In this document: positions 42,270 to 51,165 of the stretch, piece by piece
Numbering within the stretch: the stretch's first letter is position 1
Layout: the number at the start of each line of letters is the position of its first letter
Translations under genes and position numbers: made by a program
Notes under the pieces: generated by a model
The model's input: only the letters and a program-made list of their open reading frames with translations
What the model was told of the DNA's origin: nothing
Databases searched by the model: none
Source: Streptomyces rishiriensis
GTDB taxonomy: Bacteria; Actinomycetota; Actinomycetes; Streptomycetales; Streptomycetaceae
Direction of reading: 5' to 3'
Length of the DNA: 64,000 bases
NCBI RefSeq assembly: GCF_030815485.1
Contig: NZ_JAUSWV010000002.1
Coordinates: 6,510,001 to 6,574,000, forward strand

Positions 42270-42803
42270 CGTGCGCAGGCCGTGGAACGGTGTCGGCGAG
42301 AAACTCGCGGGGCACGGCGAGCCGCGGATCGGCGTAGAGCCGGCGGAGCTCCTCGCGGCTGCGGGCGCCGGCCACGAGCCGCCAACCACCGTCCGGCAGG
42401 CGGTACTCGGTGACCAGTGGCTGTCGTGGGAACCCTCGATGAAGTAGGTCGCGTATGCGCCCCGGATCCAGGCCGGCGTCCCCGTGGCCCGCAGCAGCGA
42501 GCACAGCAGCAGCGAGTGGTCCCGGCACGTGCCGACGAACTGTTCGTCGTAGGAACGCCGCCGGGCCGGCGGCGCGTTCCCGCGCGTCCTCAAGATCCGC
42601 AGCATCTCCGTCACGTACCGGGACTCGGCGTCGTGGTGCAGCCGCTCCTCGGGGAATCTCGTAGGCGACACGTGCCCCCCGAGCCGATGCGCCATCAGAC
42701 GGCGTACCAGCAGAGCGAGTTAGTGAGGATCGCGCGGCAGGTCGGAGACATCCAGGTCACCCGGGTCGCTGTACGGCGTCTGCCGCAGGGAGAAGTCGTC
42801 CAT
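42270..42803 (-). pseudogene. Transglutaminase-like protein with a nonsense codon, a frameshift and a lost 3' end
   Basis: Reading leftwards from ATG 42803 gives MDDFSLRQTPYSDPGDLDVS DLPRDPH and then TAA (42720-42722). The same frame continues with LALLVRRLMAHRLGGH, RFPEERLHHDAESRYVTEML and the core CRDHSLLLCSLLRATGTPAW up to GSHDSHW. There one base is missing (CACTGGTCACC instead of CACTGGGTCACC), and the next frame continues LVTEYRLPDGGWRLV and LAVPREFLADT before homology stops at the 3' end of the DUF1697 gene. The catalytic Cys region (GTCRDHS) and the HW motif survive. It is clearly a broken gene of the transglutaminase-like superfamily. Confidence 0.85.
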
Positions 42804-42904
42804 GTCCGGAGCCTCGGCCCTGACCCAGGGTCAGGGTCAACCTCGCACGGATCCTGTCCCACGCCTTCGACCGGGCCTCCTCAGGACTGTGCGAGGCTCG
42901 TCCC

Positions 42905-43939
42905 ATGCGTTACATCATCATCGGGGCAGGGGCGATCGGCGGCACCGTCGGCGGACGACTGGCGCAGGCCGGTCACGAGGTCGTGCTGGTCGCACGCGGC
43001 GCGCACCGGGCGGCACTCACGGAGGGGGGACTGCGGCTCAGGGTTCCGCAGGGCGAGTCGACTCACCGGCTGCCCGTCGTCGACGGACCGGACGCGCTCG
43101 GCCCGCTCCGCACCGACGACGTCCTCTTCCTCGCCGTCAAGACGCAGGACACCGAGGCGGCACTCCGGGTCTGGGGGCCGGCCCCGGTCGAGGGCGGCGG
43201 CACGGCCGCGGAGCGGCTGCCCGTGGTCTGCGCGCAGAACGGGGTGGAAAGCCCGCGCCTCGCTCTGCGCCGCTTCCGGCACGTCTACGGCGTCTGCGTC
43301 TGGCTGCCCGCCACCCATGTCGAACCGGGTGTCGTCTCCGCCGCCGGCACCCCGCTCAGCGGCATCCTTCACCTCGGCCGGTACCCGCACGGCACCGACG
43401 ACACGGCCCGCGGTGTCGCCGCCGACCTGGAGAAGGCGCACTTCGAGGCACCGGTCGTGGCCGACGTCTCCCGCTGGCAGTACGCCAAGCTGCTGTCCAA
43501 CCTCGGGAACGCCCTGGAAGCGGTGAGCGGGCCGGTGGGCGACCCCGAAGCAGAGGCGCTGTACGCGAGCGTGCGGGCCGAGGGCGAGGCCGTGCTGCGT
43601 GCCGCCGGGATCGCGTGGGTGAGCGCCGAGGAGCAGCAGGCCCTGCGTGGCGACAAGGTCACCCTCGTGCCGCTGGACGGCGTCCCACGAGCCGGCGGCT
43701 CCTCCTGGCAGTCCCTCAGACGTGGCGCCGGCACCATCGAGGCCGACCACCTCAACGGCGAGATCGTGCTCCTCGGCCGTCTGCACGGCGTGCCGACCCC
43801 GCTGAACGAGTTGCTGCAAGGGCTTGCCAACCAGTTCGCACGGGAGCGCAGGGCGCCCGGTTCCCTGCCGCTGCCCGAGCTGACCCGACTGGCCGACCAG
43901 CGGTCCGCCGGCGCTGTCGCGTTTGTTCAAGAGTCCTGA
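42905..43939 (+). CDS. 2-dehydropantoate 2-reductase family protein (PanE/ApbA-like)
   Basis: A 344-residue NADP-dependent reductase. The Rossmann motif is MRYIIIGAGAIGGTVGGRLA; CAQNGVES marks the end of the cofactor domain, and SRWQYAKLLSNLGNALEAVS is the conserved helix with the catalytic Lys (YAKLL). The C-terminal helical domain follows, with GAGTIEADHLNGEIVLLGR. PanE makes pantoate for coenzyme A, but many paralogues act on other ketoacids; without pathway neighbours the precise reaction is open. The stop lies 25 bp before the next start, so co-transcription with the TIGR03086 gene is likely. Confidence 0.88.
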   Translation: MRYIIIGAGAIGGTVGGRLAQAGHEVVLVARGAHRAALTEGGLRLRVPQGESTHRLPVVDGPDALGPLRTDDVLFLAVKTQDTEAALRVWGPAPVEGGGTAAERLPVVCAQNGVESPRLALRRFRHVYGVCVWLPATHVEPGVVSAAGTPLSGILHLGRYPHGTDDTARGVAADLEKAHFEAPVVADVSRWQYAKLLSNLGNALEAVSGPVGDPEAEALYASVRAEGEAVLRAAGIAWVSAEEQQALRGDKVTLVPLDGVPRAGGSSWQSLRRGAGTIEADHLNGEIVLLGRLHGVPTPLNELLQGLANQFARERRAPGSLPLPELTRLADQRSAGAVAFVQES

Positions 43940-43964
43940 GCACCCGCTGCCTAGCGTGGGACCC

Positions 43965-44564
43965 ATGAAGTACGACGAGACGCACCAGTACATGTCCGAA
44001 TGCTCCGCCGAGGCGGCGCGCGTGGCGCGCGGTGTCCCGGCGGCACGGCTGAGCGACCCGACCCACTGCCCGGGCTGGGACGTCCGCACCCTGGTCGACC
44101 ACTGGGTCCTCTACACCTCCCACGGCCTCCAGCACCGCGCCCTGCGCAAGCCGCTTCCCGACGACCTCGTCGCCCGCGACTTCACGGCCGACCCGCAGTG
44201 GGCCGAGGCATACGCCGACCAGCTGGGGCGCGCGGTCGCGGCCTGGGCGGATCCGGCCGTGTGGGAGGGCGAGGTCGACCTGGGGACGGCCGCGATGCCC
44301 GCCGCCGAGATCGCCTCGATGATCGTCAAGGAGATGGCGGTGCACGGCTGGGACGTGGCGGTAGCCACCGACCAGAAGTTCCGTATCTCGGACGACGCGG
44401 CCCGGTTCGTTCTCGACGTCGTCGAACGGCACGGCGACCTCTACCGCCAGTACGACGGCTTCGCGGCGGTAGTGCCGGTGGCGGAGGACGCGCCGGTGTT
44501 CGAGCGGGCGCTGGCGGCGAGTGGGCGCGACCCCCGCCAGGGCGCCGCGCACGTGGACCGCTGA
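43965..44564 (+). CDS. TIGR03086-family metal-binding protein (DinB/MDMPI-like)
   Basis: A 199-residue four-helix protein of the mycothiol-dependent maleylpyruvate isomerase N-domain superfamily. Signatures: THCPGWDVRTLVDHWV (about 44-59) with a metal-ligand His, and MAVHGWDVAVATDQ with the second His cluster. Members bind a divalent metal and some use mycothiol; the actual function of TIGR03086 proteins is mostly unknown. The ATG at 43965 gives the family start. An 18-bp satellite array begins 46 bp after its stop. Confidence 0.83.
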   Translation: MKYDETHQYMSECSAEAARVARGVPAARLSDPTHCPGWDVRTLVDHWVLYTSHGLQHRALRKPLPDDLVARDFTADPQWAEAYADQLGRAVAAWADPAVWEGEVDLGTAAMPAAEIASMIVKEMAVHGWDVAVATDQKFRISDDAARFVLDVVERHGDLYRQYDGFAAVVPVAEDAPVFERALAASGRDPRQGAAHVDR

Positions 44565-44610
44565 GCACTCACCCCGGACGGGAAGCTGTGGGCGCGGGGG
44601 CGTGAACTTC

Positions 44611-44900
44611 CGGAAACCGGTACCGCAACGGGAAGCGGTTCCGGAACGGAATCCGGTACTGGAAAGGGAAGCGGTTCCGCAACGGAAACCGATACCGCAA
44701 CGGAAACCGATACCGCAACGGAAACCGATACCGCAACGCCAACCGGTTCCGCAACGCCAACCGGTTCCGGAACGGAATCCGGTACCGGAACGGAAACCGG
44801 TACCGGAACGGAAACCGGTACCGGAACGGAAACCGGTACCGGAACGGAAACCGGTACCGGAACGGAAACCGGTACCGAAAGAGAATCCGGTACCGCAGCA
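44611..44900. repeat. 18-bp satellite array, about 16 units
   Basis: Head-to-tail 18-bp units of three types: CCGCAACGGAAACCGATA, CCGCAACGCCAACCGGTT and, at about 44786-44875, five near-perfect CCGGAACGGAAACCGGTA. Degenerate copies continue to 44963. Each unit includes CCGGTACCGG-type palindromes across junctions. The array lies between the convergent TIGR03086 gene and the chelatase gene. Because 18 is divisible by three it stays open in several frames (for example KPVPER repeats on the plus strand), but there is no start, binding site or conserved protein to support a CDS. The rest of the 44565-45027 gap holds nothing else recognisable. Confidence 0.95.
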
Positions 44901-45027
44901 GAAACAGAAGCCGGAGCGCCGGAGCGGAAAGAGAACCGCAGCAGAAAACAGAAACCGGTACCGAGGAGGATGGGGGGAAAGAGAGCGAAACAGGAGCGCT
45001 TCGCGGCGCGGGGGAGCCCGTCGTCGG

Positions 45028-45789
45028 TCAGGCGCCGACAGCCGCCAGTGCCGGCGTACGCGCGGCGTCGTACCGTTCCAGCAGCACCCGCGCCACCTCC
45101 GGCGCAGGGCCCAGCACGTCGGCCAGGACGTCCGCCCCGGCCGCGCCTCGCGCGATGCGGTCCGGCAGGAAGCCGGGGGCCAGCACGTACGGTGCGACGG
45201 CGACCCGCGAGCACCCCGTCGCCCGCAGTTCACGGACCACGTCCTCGGTGCGCGGGAACCCCGAGGGAGAGCCGGCGGAGGCGAACGCAGGCCGCACGGC
45301 ACACCAACCGGTGCGCCGCCACTCCCGCGCGATTTCTGCGATCACTGCGATCGCCTCCGGGTCCGTGGACCCCGCCGAGGCCAGCACGACCCCGGTCGAG
45401 GACTTGTCGGCCGGCGTCAGCCCGGCCTCGTACAGCCGTCGTTCCAGGGCGGTGAGCAGCTGCGGCGACGGGCCGAGCACCTCGGCCTGCCTGATCCGCA
45501 GCTGTGCCGGAGCGTCCCGCAGGACCGCCGGGATGTCCGCCTTCGCGTGGAACGCCCGGGTCAGCAGCAGCGGCAGCGCCACGACGTCGCGGACGCCCTC
45601 GGTAGCCAACGACTCCAGCACGCCGTGGACGGAGGGGATGTTGAAGTCCAGGAAACCGGTCTCTACCCGTAGCCCCGGCCGTAGCGACCGCACCCGCCGT
45701 ACCAGGGCGTGCACGTTCGCGGCGTGCCGTGGGTCACGACTGCCGTGGGCAATCACCACGAGAACGGGAGGAACCGGTTTCCTGTACAT
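45028..45789 (-). CDS. Sirohydrochlorin chelatase (CbiX/SirB type)
   Basis: A 253-residue class-II chelatase with two CbiX half-domains. The first starts with VLVVIAHGSRDPRHAANV and has HAKADIPAVLRDA. The second, about 130-230, starts with GVVLASAGSTDPEAIAVIAE and includes VAVAPYVLAPGFLPDRI. The metal-binding His pair is in HGSRDP and AFHAKAD. As the last gene of the sulphite reductase operon, seven bp after the permease gene, it most likely inserts iron into sirohydrochlorin to make the sirohaem that SirA needs. Cobalt insertion for vitamin B12 is the alternative. Confidence 0.88.
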   Translation of the reverse strand: MYRKPVPPVLVVIAHGSRDPRHAANVHALVRRVRSLRPGLRVETGFLDFNIPSVHGVLESLATEGVRDVVALPLLLTRAFHAKADIPAVLRDAPAQLRIRQAEVLGPSPQLLTALERRLYEAGLTPADKSSTGVVLASAGSTDPEAIAVIAEIAREWRRTGWCAVRPAFASAGSPSGFPRTEDVVRELRATGCSRVAVAPYVLAPGFLPDRIARGAAGADVLADVLGPAPEVARVLLERYDAARTPALAAVGA

Positions 45790-45796
45790 GGGGGCT

Positions 45797-46696
45797 TCAG
45801 CTCTTCACCAGCAGACCACGGCTGCGCAGCACCCACCGCTCCAGCGGACTGAAGATCAGCAGGTCGATCGCGATGCCGACGAACAGGATGAGCAGGATCG
45901 CCTCGAACACCATGGACATGTCACTGGCGTTGCGCCCGTTCTCCAGCAACTGACCGAGTCCGACGCCGAGGTCGGGGAACGACGCGATGATCTCCGCTGC
46001 CATCAGCGAACGCCACGAGAACGCCCAGCCCTGCTTCAGGCCCGCCACGTAACCCGGCAGCGCGGCCGGCAACGTGATGTACACGGTTCCCTTCAGTCCC
46101 GTCGCCCCCATCGTGCGACCCGCCCGCAGGAACAGCGGCGGCACCTGGTCGACACCGGAAACCAGCCCGTTGGCGATGGACGGCACCGCGCCGAGCAGGA
46201 TCACCGCGTACATCATCGAGTTGTTCAGACCCAGCCACAGCACGGCCGGCGGAACCCACGCCACCGAGGGCAGCGACTGGAGACCGGAGAGGATCGGACC
46301 GATCGCCGCCCGCACGAACTTCACCCGTGCCACCAGCAGACCCAGTGGCGTGCCGATGGCCAGGGCGAAGAGGAAGCCGAGCAGACCGCGCGAGACGCTG
46401 GTCCAGATATAGCCGAGCAGCTTGCCCTCGAGCCAGGCGTCCTGGAGCGTCCGCCAGACGTCCAGGGGCGAGACCAGCTTGGTCGGGTCGTCGACGACCT
46501 TGAAGGTGATCTGCCAGACGATCAGCAGCAGCACGCTCGCCAGGATCGGCGGCAGGATCTTGTCGACGAAGGTCCGCCGAAAGGGCGTACGGCCGGTGGG
46601 CGCCACGACGTCCAGCGCGTCGAGGCCCGCCTCCACCCCGGCAAGCTCGGTGGTGGCCGCTTTCGTCACCGTCGTCTTCGTCTCAGTGCTGGCCAT
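45797..46696 (-). CDS. Ssu/Tau-type ABC transporter permease
   Basis: A 299-residue inner-membrane protein with six predicted helices (first at PPILASVLLLIVWQI). The ATPase-docking EAA loop is the region around LPGYVAGLKQGWAFSWRSLM. It belongs to the sulphonate/nitrate/taurine permease family. The ATG at 46696 lies 14 bp inside the end of the ATPase gene, with GGGAGA as binding site. It works with the two genes before it to import a sulphur source, probably an aliphatic sulphonate or sulphate, into the pathway encoded by the operon. Confidence 0.9.
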   Translation of the reverse strand: MASTETKTTVTKAATTELAGVEAGLDALDVVAPTGRTPFRRTFVDKILPPILASVLLLIVWQITFKVVDDPTKLVSPLDVWRTLQDAWLEGKLLGYIWTSVSRGLLGFLFALAIGTPLGLLVARVKFVRAAIGPILSGLQSLPSVAWVPPAVLWLGLNNSMMYAVILLGAVPSIANGLVSGVDQVPPLFLRAGRTMGATGLKGTVYITLPAALPGYVAGLKQGWAFSWRSLMAAEIIASFPDLGVGLGQLLENGRNASDMSMVFEAILLILFVGIAIDLLIFSPLERWVLRSRGLLVKS

Positions 46697-47471
46697 GACG
46701 GCGGATCTCCCCACGCAGGACTTCGGTGATCTCGATGGACAGTTCCGCCACCGGGGCGTCCTCGATCCGGCGAGGCTGCGGGATGTCGACCGTCCACTCC
46801 CGCGCCACCCGTCCGGGCCGCGAGGACAGCAGGACGACCCGTTGCGCGAGTCGGACCGCCTCGCGCACGTTGTGTGTGACGAAGAGGACCGACAGTCCCG
46901 TCTCCGCCCAGATCCGGGTCAGCTCGTCGTGCAGCACGTCCCGCGTGATGGCGTCCAGCGCCGCGAACGGCTCGTCCATCAGCAGGATGTTGCTCTCCTG
47001 CGCCAGCGCGCGGGCCAGGGCCACGCGCTGCCGCATACCGCCGGAAAGTTCGTGAACACGCTTTCCGTAAGCACCCTTCAACCGGACCAGCTCGAGGAGT
47101 TCCTCCGCCTTGTCGCGGCGCTCGGGCTTGGCGACACCCCGGAGTTTCAGGGCGAGCTCGATGTTCTTGCCCGCGGTCAGCCACGGGAAGAGGGCGTGCT
47201 CCTGGAACATCAGCGCCGGGCGGCCGTCCGTCGTGATGGCACCGGCGGTGGGCTCGTCGAGCCCCGCCACCAGATTGAGCAGAGTGGACTTGCCGCAGCC
47301 CGAAGCCCCCAGGAGGGTGACGAACTCGCCGGGAGCGACATCGAGAGTGATGTCGTCCAGGACGAGCTGCTGCCCGCCCGGCCCCGCGAAGGACTTCGAG
47401 ACGTGCTCAAGCCGTGCCGCGTAGTCCACGGACTCCGCGGACTCGGCGGCCTTGGCGAAGGTCGTGGCCAT
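46683..47471 (-). CDS. Ssu/Tau-type ABC transporter ATP-binding protein
   Basis: A 262-residue ATPase with Walker A GASGCGKSTLL, Q-loop MFQEHALFPWLT, signature LSGGMRQRVALARALA, Walker B ILLMDEPFAALD and switch His in LFVTHNV. It energises the permease of the next gene. The ATG at 47471 (MATTFAKAAESAES) is preceded by CAGGAGG at ideal distance; the ATG eight codons earlier is not. Located at the cytoplasmic face of the membrane. Confidence 0.93.
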   Translation of the reverse strand: MATTFAKAAESAESVDYAARLEHVSKSFAGPGGQQLVLDDITLDVAPGEFVTLLGASGCGKSTLLNLVAGLDEPTAGAITTDGRPALMFQEHALFPWLTAGKNIELALKLRGVAKPERRDKAEELLELVRLKGAYGKRVHELSGGMRQRVALARALAQESNILLMDEPFAALDAITRDVLHDELTRIWAETGLSVLFVTHNVREAVRLAQRVVLLSSRPGRVAREWTVDIPQPRRIEDAPVAELSIEITEVLRGEIRRHGQH

Positions 47472-47505
47472 GGTCGTCACCTCCTGGGAACTCATCGGAT
47501 TCCGA

Positions 47506-48654
47506 TCAGCTGACGCCGAGACCGGCGTCGTCGACCGCGGACTCGCCCTCGGCCTTGAGGACCTTGTTCAGGATGCTCAGGTCGTAGATGCCCTTGAGGT
47601 CGGGCTTCTTCAGCAGGCCCGCCTTGACCGCGTGCTCCGCCTCGCTGTTGAGGGTGGAGGCCAGCGGGTCGTTGATGAACTGGATCGACGTCCACGCTGG
47701 GTCCAGGACCTCGGTCGGCAGCGCCTTGCCGGAGTCCGCCTCCAACTGCTTGTTCGCCGCCGCCTTCGCCGCCGCCGGGTTGGCGTTGATCCACTTGTTG
47801 GAGTCGACCGAACCCTTCAGCACCGCCTCGACGACCTTCGGGTGCTCCGTGAGGAACTTCTGCGACACGATGATGTTCGTGATCACGAACTTCTTGTCGG
47901 GCCACAGCGACGCCTCGTCGAGCAGCACCTTGCCCCCCTCGGCGACCAGCTTGGACGCGGTCGGCTCCGGCACCCAGGCGCCGTCGATCGAACCGGCCTT
48001 GAAGGCGTCCGGGGTCACCTTGTTGTCGCTGCGGACAACGGTTACGTCACCCTTGCCGCTCTGCGCGTCGACCTTCCAGCCCTGTTCCGCGATCCAGTTC
48101 AGGAACGCCACGTCCTGCGTGTTTCCGAGCTGAGGCGTCGCGATCTTCTTGCCCTTGACGTCCTTGACGGACTTCACCTTGTCCGGGTTGACGACGAGCT
48201 TCACCCCGCCGGACGCCGAACCGCCGATGATGCGCAGGCTCTTGCCGTCGGACTTGGTGTAGCCGTTGATCGCCGGGGAAGGGCCGATCCAGCCGATGTC
48301 GATGGAACCGGCGTTCAGCGCCTCGATCTCGGACGGGCCCGCGTTGAAGGTCGCGTACGACGCCTTGGTGGCGCCCAGCGACTTCTGGAAGATGCCCTGC
48401 TGACGGCCGACCAGCGCGGTCGCGTGCGTCAGGTTGCCGAAGTAGCCGATCTTGACGGTGTCGAGCCCGTCGATCTTCTCCGATCCGGCGGCGACCTTCT
48501 CGTTGGCGTTGTCGTCCTTGGCCTCGGAACCGTAACCGCAGGCGGTGAGGGCGAGCAGAGGAAGGGCCGCTACGGCGAGGATGCCGCGGCGGAGAAGGCG
48601 TCCGGGGGCGCCCCCGTTGGAGCGAAGCCGAGAAAGGGGGAGGTTGGCAGGCAC
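47506..48654 (-). CDS. SsuA-like sulphonate/sulphate-binding lipoprotein
   Basis: A 382-residue extracellular binding protein. The lipobox is LLALTAC (lipid Cys at about position 39). The mature part carries the SsuA/NMT1-type order VKIGYFGNLTHATALVGRQQ, FNAGPSEIEALNAGSIDIGW, GPSPAINGY, DVKGKKIATPQLGNTQDVAF and DGAWVPEPTASKLV. The GTG at 48654 is chosen for GAGAGG upstream and a normal signal peptide; a longer frame starting at 48687 exists. It is the first gene of the transporter part of the operon, after a 235-bp gap that may hold an internal promoter. Confidence 0.9.
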   Translation of the reverse strand: MPANLPLSRLRSNGGAPGRLLRRGILAVAALPLLALTACGYGSEAKDDNANEKVAAGSEKIDGLDTVKIGYFGNLTHATALVGRQQGIFQKSLGATKASYATFNAGPSEIEALNAGSIDIGWIGPSPAINGYTKSDGKSLRIIGGSASGGVKLVVNPDKVKSVKDVKGKKIATPQLGNTQDVAFLNWIAEQGWKVDAQSGKGDVTVVRSDNKVTPDAFKAGSIDGAWVPEPTASKLVAEGGKVLLDEASLWPDKKFVITNIIVSQKFLTEHPKVVEAVLKGSVDSNKWINANPAAAKAAANKQLEADSGKALPTEVLDPAWTSIQFINDPLASTLNSEAEHAVKAGLLKKPDLKGIYDLSILNKVLKAEGESAVDDAGLGVS

Positions 48655-48782
48655 GGGAGGGGTTCCTCTCGTTGGCCCGGCGGTCACGGGTTTTCAGGTC
48701 GTGGCCGGGAAATCGGCAAAGGGTTTTCGTCGCTTCCGGGACGGCGGGTGGGGGGACGGGGCGCGCAGGCAGTGCGCGTACG

Positions 48783-48887
48783 TCAGAGCGCACATCGCGC
48801 CACTCCGCCCTGCCCGCTGCCGAGGGCGCCGCTGCCGATGCGGCCGCCCTCCTTCGCGAACGTCGAGTAGAAGTCGGTTGTGGTCAT
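48783..48887 (-). CDS. Possible 34-residue protein between cysN and the transporter
   Basis: An ATG two bases after the cysN stop opens a frame MTTTDFYSTFAKEGGRIGSG followed by ALGSGQGGVARCAL and a TGA. The position, directly behind cysN in a coupled operon, and the orderly first 20 codons suggest a real short gene, perhaps regulatory, with a Cys near its end. Against this, there is no ribosome binding site other than coupling, and I recognise no family. It could also be a chance frame in the leader of the transporter mRNA. Confidence 0.35.
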   Translation of the reverse strand: MTTTDFYSTFAKEGGRIGSGALGSGQGGVARCAL

Positions 48888-48889
48888 TT

Positions 48890-50224
48890 TCAGAAGTCCC
48901 AACCGTCGTCGTCGGGCGCGTCCTTGACCGGCTCGGGCGCCGCGAACGACTCGCCGACCATGCCCGCGGTGAGCGTGGTGCCGTCGGCCGGATCGATCAG
49001 GATGAACGAGCCCGTGCGGCGGGAGTCGGCGTAGGAATCCACCGGAAGCGGTTCCGAGGTGCGGATCTTCACCCGGCCGATGTCATTGGCGACGAGCTGT
49101 CCCGGGTGCGGGTGCAGGGACAGGTCGTCGAGCGTGAGACGGGACGGGATGTCCCTGACGATCGCCTTGACCGTGCGGGTGCCGTGCTTGATCAGCACCC
49201 GGTGACCGACGGTCAGCGGCTGGTCGGCCACGTGGCACACGGTCGCCTCGACGTCCTGCGTGGTGGCCGGCGCGTCCTTGGTCGGCACGATCAGGTCACC
49301 GCGCGAGATGTCGATGTCGTCGTCGAGCAGCACGGTCACCGACTGGGTCGTCCACGCCGCGTCCACCGGCTCGCCGAGCAGGTCGATGCCGGAGATCGTC
49401 GAGGTACGGCCGGACGGCAGGACCGTCACCGCTTCGCCCACATGGAACGTGCCGGCCGCGATCTGACCGGCGTATCCCCGGTAGTCCGGGTGCTCGGCGG
49501 TCTGCGGACGGATCACGTACTGCACCGGCAGCCGCGCGTGGCAGTGTGCCAGGTCGTGACTGACCGGGACCTTTTCCAGGTGTTCCAGGAAGGTCGGCCC
49601 GCCGTACCAGTCCATGTTCGCCGACGGATCGACCACGTTGTCCCCGGCGAGCGCCGAGATCGGGATCGCGGTGACCTCGGGAACGCCGAGCTCGCTCGCG
49701 TACGCCGTGAACTCCTCGGCAATCTCCGCGAAGACGGTTTCCCGGTACTCGACGAGGTCCATCTTGTTGACGGCCAGGACGACATGCGGAACACGGAGCA
49801 GGGCCGCGATCGCCGCGTGCCTGCGCGTCTGTTCCACCACGCCGTTACGGGCGTCGACCAGGATCACCGTCAGCTCGGCCGTGGAGGCGCCCGTCACCAT
49901 GTTGCGGGTGTACTGCACATGACCGGGGGTGTCGGCGAGGATGAAGCGGCGTCGGGGCGTGGCGAAGTAACGGTAGGCCACGTCGATGGTGATGCCCTGC
50001 TCGCGCTCGGCGCGCAGGCCGTCGGTGAGCAGCGCCAGGTCGGGGGCTTCCTGGCCGCGGCTCGCCGAGGCACGCTCCACGGCCTCCAGCTGATCGGTGA
50101 GGATCGACTTGGAGTCGTGCAGCAGCCGGCCCACGAGCGTGGACTTGCCGTCGTCGACGGAACCGGCGGTGGCGAACCGCAGCAGGGTCGTTGCCGAGAG
50201 TTCCTCGGAGGTGATCGTGCTCAT
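48890..50224 (-). CDS. cysN: Sulphate adenylyltransferase large subunit (GTPase)
   Basis: A 444-residue EF-Tu-like GTPase that drives sulphate activation to adenylylsulphate (APS) with CysD. G motifs: GSVDDGKSTLVGRLL (G1), DTPGHVQYTRNM (G3) and NKMD (G4); then beta-barrel domains. No APS kinase domain is fused, in line with the separate cysC. The ATG at 50224 is two bases after the cysD stop (TAAGCATG). A longer frame upstream is the shadow of cysD. Confidence 0.96.
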   Translation of the reverse strand: MSTITSEELSATTLLRFATAGSVDDGKSTLVGRLLHDSKSILTDQLEAVERASASRGQEAPDLALLTDGLRAEREQGITIDVAYRYFATPRRRFILADTPGHVQYTRNMVTGASTAELTVILVDARNGVVEQTRRHAAIAALLRVPHVVLAVNKMDLVEYRETVFAEIAEEFTAYASELGVPEVTAIPISALAGDNVVDPSANMDWYGGPTFLEHLEKVPVSHDLAHCHARLPVQYVIRPQTAEHPDYRGYAGQIAAGTFHVGEAVTVLPSGRTSTISGIDLLGEPVDAAWTTQSVTVLLDDDIDISRGDLIVPTKDAPATTQDVEATVCHVADQPLTVGHRVLIKHGTRTVKAIVRDIPSRLTLDDLSLHPHPGQLVANDIGRVKIRTSEPLPVDSYADSRRTGSFILIDPADGTTLTAGMVGESFAAPEPVKDAPDDDGWDF

Positions 50225-50226
50225 GC

Positions 50227-51165
50227 TTAGAAGTACCCCTCGCGCTTGCGGTCTTCCATCGCGGCCTCGGACATCTTGTCGTCGGCGCGGGTGGCGCCCC
50301 GCTCGGTGAGCCGGGAGGCGGCGATCTCGGCGATGACGTCGTCGAGCGTGACGGCGTCGGAGTCGACGGCGCCGGTGCAGGACATGTCGCCGACGGTCCG
50401 GTAGCGCACGAGGCGCTTCTCGACGGTCTCGCCGTCCTTCGGCCCGCCCCACTCACCGGCGGTCAGCCACATCCCGCCGCGCCGGAAGACCTCCCGGTCG
50501 TGCGCGAAGTAGATCTGGGGCAGTTCGATGCCCTCACGGGCGATGTACTGCCAGACGTCGAGCTCGGTCCAGTTGGACAGCGGGAACACCCGGACGTGCT
50601 CACCGGGAGCGTGCCGCCCGTTGTAGAGGTTCCACAGCTCCGGGCGCTGACGCCGCGGGTCCCACTGGGAGAACTCGTCGCGCAGGGAGAACACCCGCTC
50701 CTTGGCGCGGGCCTTCTCCTCGTCGCGGCGCCCGCCGCCGAAGACGGCGTCGAACTTCTCGGACTGGATCCTCTCCGTCAGCGGCAGCGTCTGGAGCGGG
50801 TTACGCGTGCCGTCGGGGCGCTCGCGCAGCGCGCCGCGGTCGATGTAGTCCTGGACGGAGGCCACGTGGAGGCGCAGCCCGTGCGCGGCGACGACCCGGT
50901 CGCGGTACGCGAGGACCTCGGGGAAGTTGTGCCCGGTGTCGACATGCAGGAGCGAGAAGGGGACCGGGGCCGGGGCGAACGCCTTCAGCGCCAGGTGCAG
51001 CATGACGATGGAGTCCTTGCCGCCGGAGAACAGGATCACCGGGTTCTCGAACTCGCCCGCCACCTCGCGGAAGATGTGCACCGCCTCGGACTCCAGCGAG
51101 TCCAGGTGGCTGAGGGCGTACGGACTCGCCGTGCCCTCCTCGGCCTGGGCGACGGTCGTCGTCAT
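50227..51165 (-). CDS. cysD: Sulphate adenylyltransferase small subunit
   Basis: A 312-residue ATP pyrophosphatase-type enzyme forming APS from sulphate and ATP, with CysN. Motifs: PP-loop VILFSGGKDSIVMLHLALKA (about 44-63), LLHVDTGHNFPEV, FGGGRRDEEKARAKERVFSL and the C-terminal DRKREGYF. The ATG at 51165 overlaps the cysC stop by 4 bp (ATGA), so translation is coupled. Confidence 0.96.
   Translation of the reverse strand: MTTTVAQAEEGTASPYALSHLDSLESEAVHIFREVAGEFENPVILFSGGKDSIVMLHLALKAFAPAPVPFSLLHVDTGHNFPEVLAYRDRVVAAHGLRLHVASVQDYIDRGALRERPDGTRNPLQTLPLTERIQSEKFDAVFGGGRRDEEKARAKERVFSLRDEFSQWDPRRQRPELWNLYNGRHAPGEHVRVFPLSNWTELDVWQYIAREGIELPQIYFAHDREVFRRGGMWLTAGEWGGPKDGETVEKRLVRYRTVGDMSCTGAVDSDAVTLDDVIAEIAASRLTERGATRADDKMSEAAMEDRKREGYF

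Noticed and set aside
44521..45672. A 380-codon plus-strand frame with PVPER repeats
   Set aside because: It combines the tail of the TIGR03086 region, the satellite array and the antisense of the chelatase gene; it is not a coherent protein.
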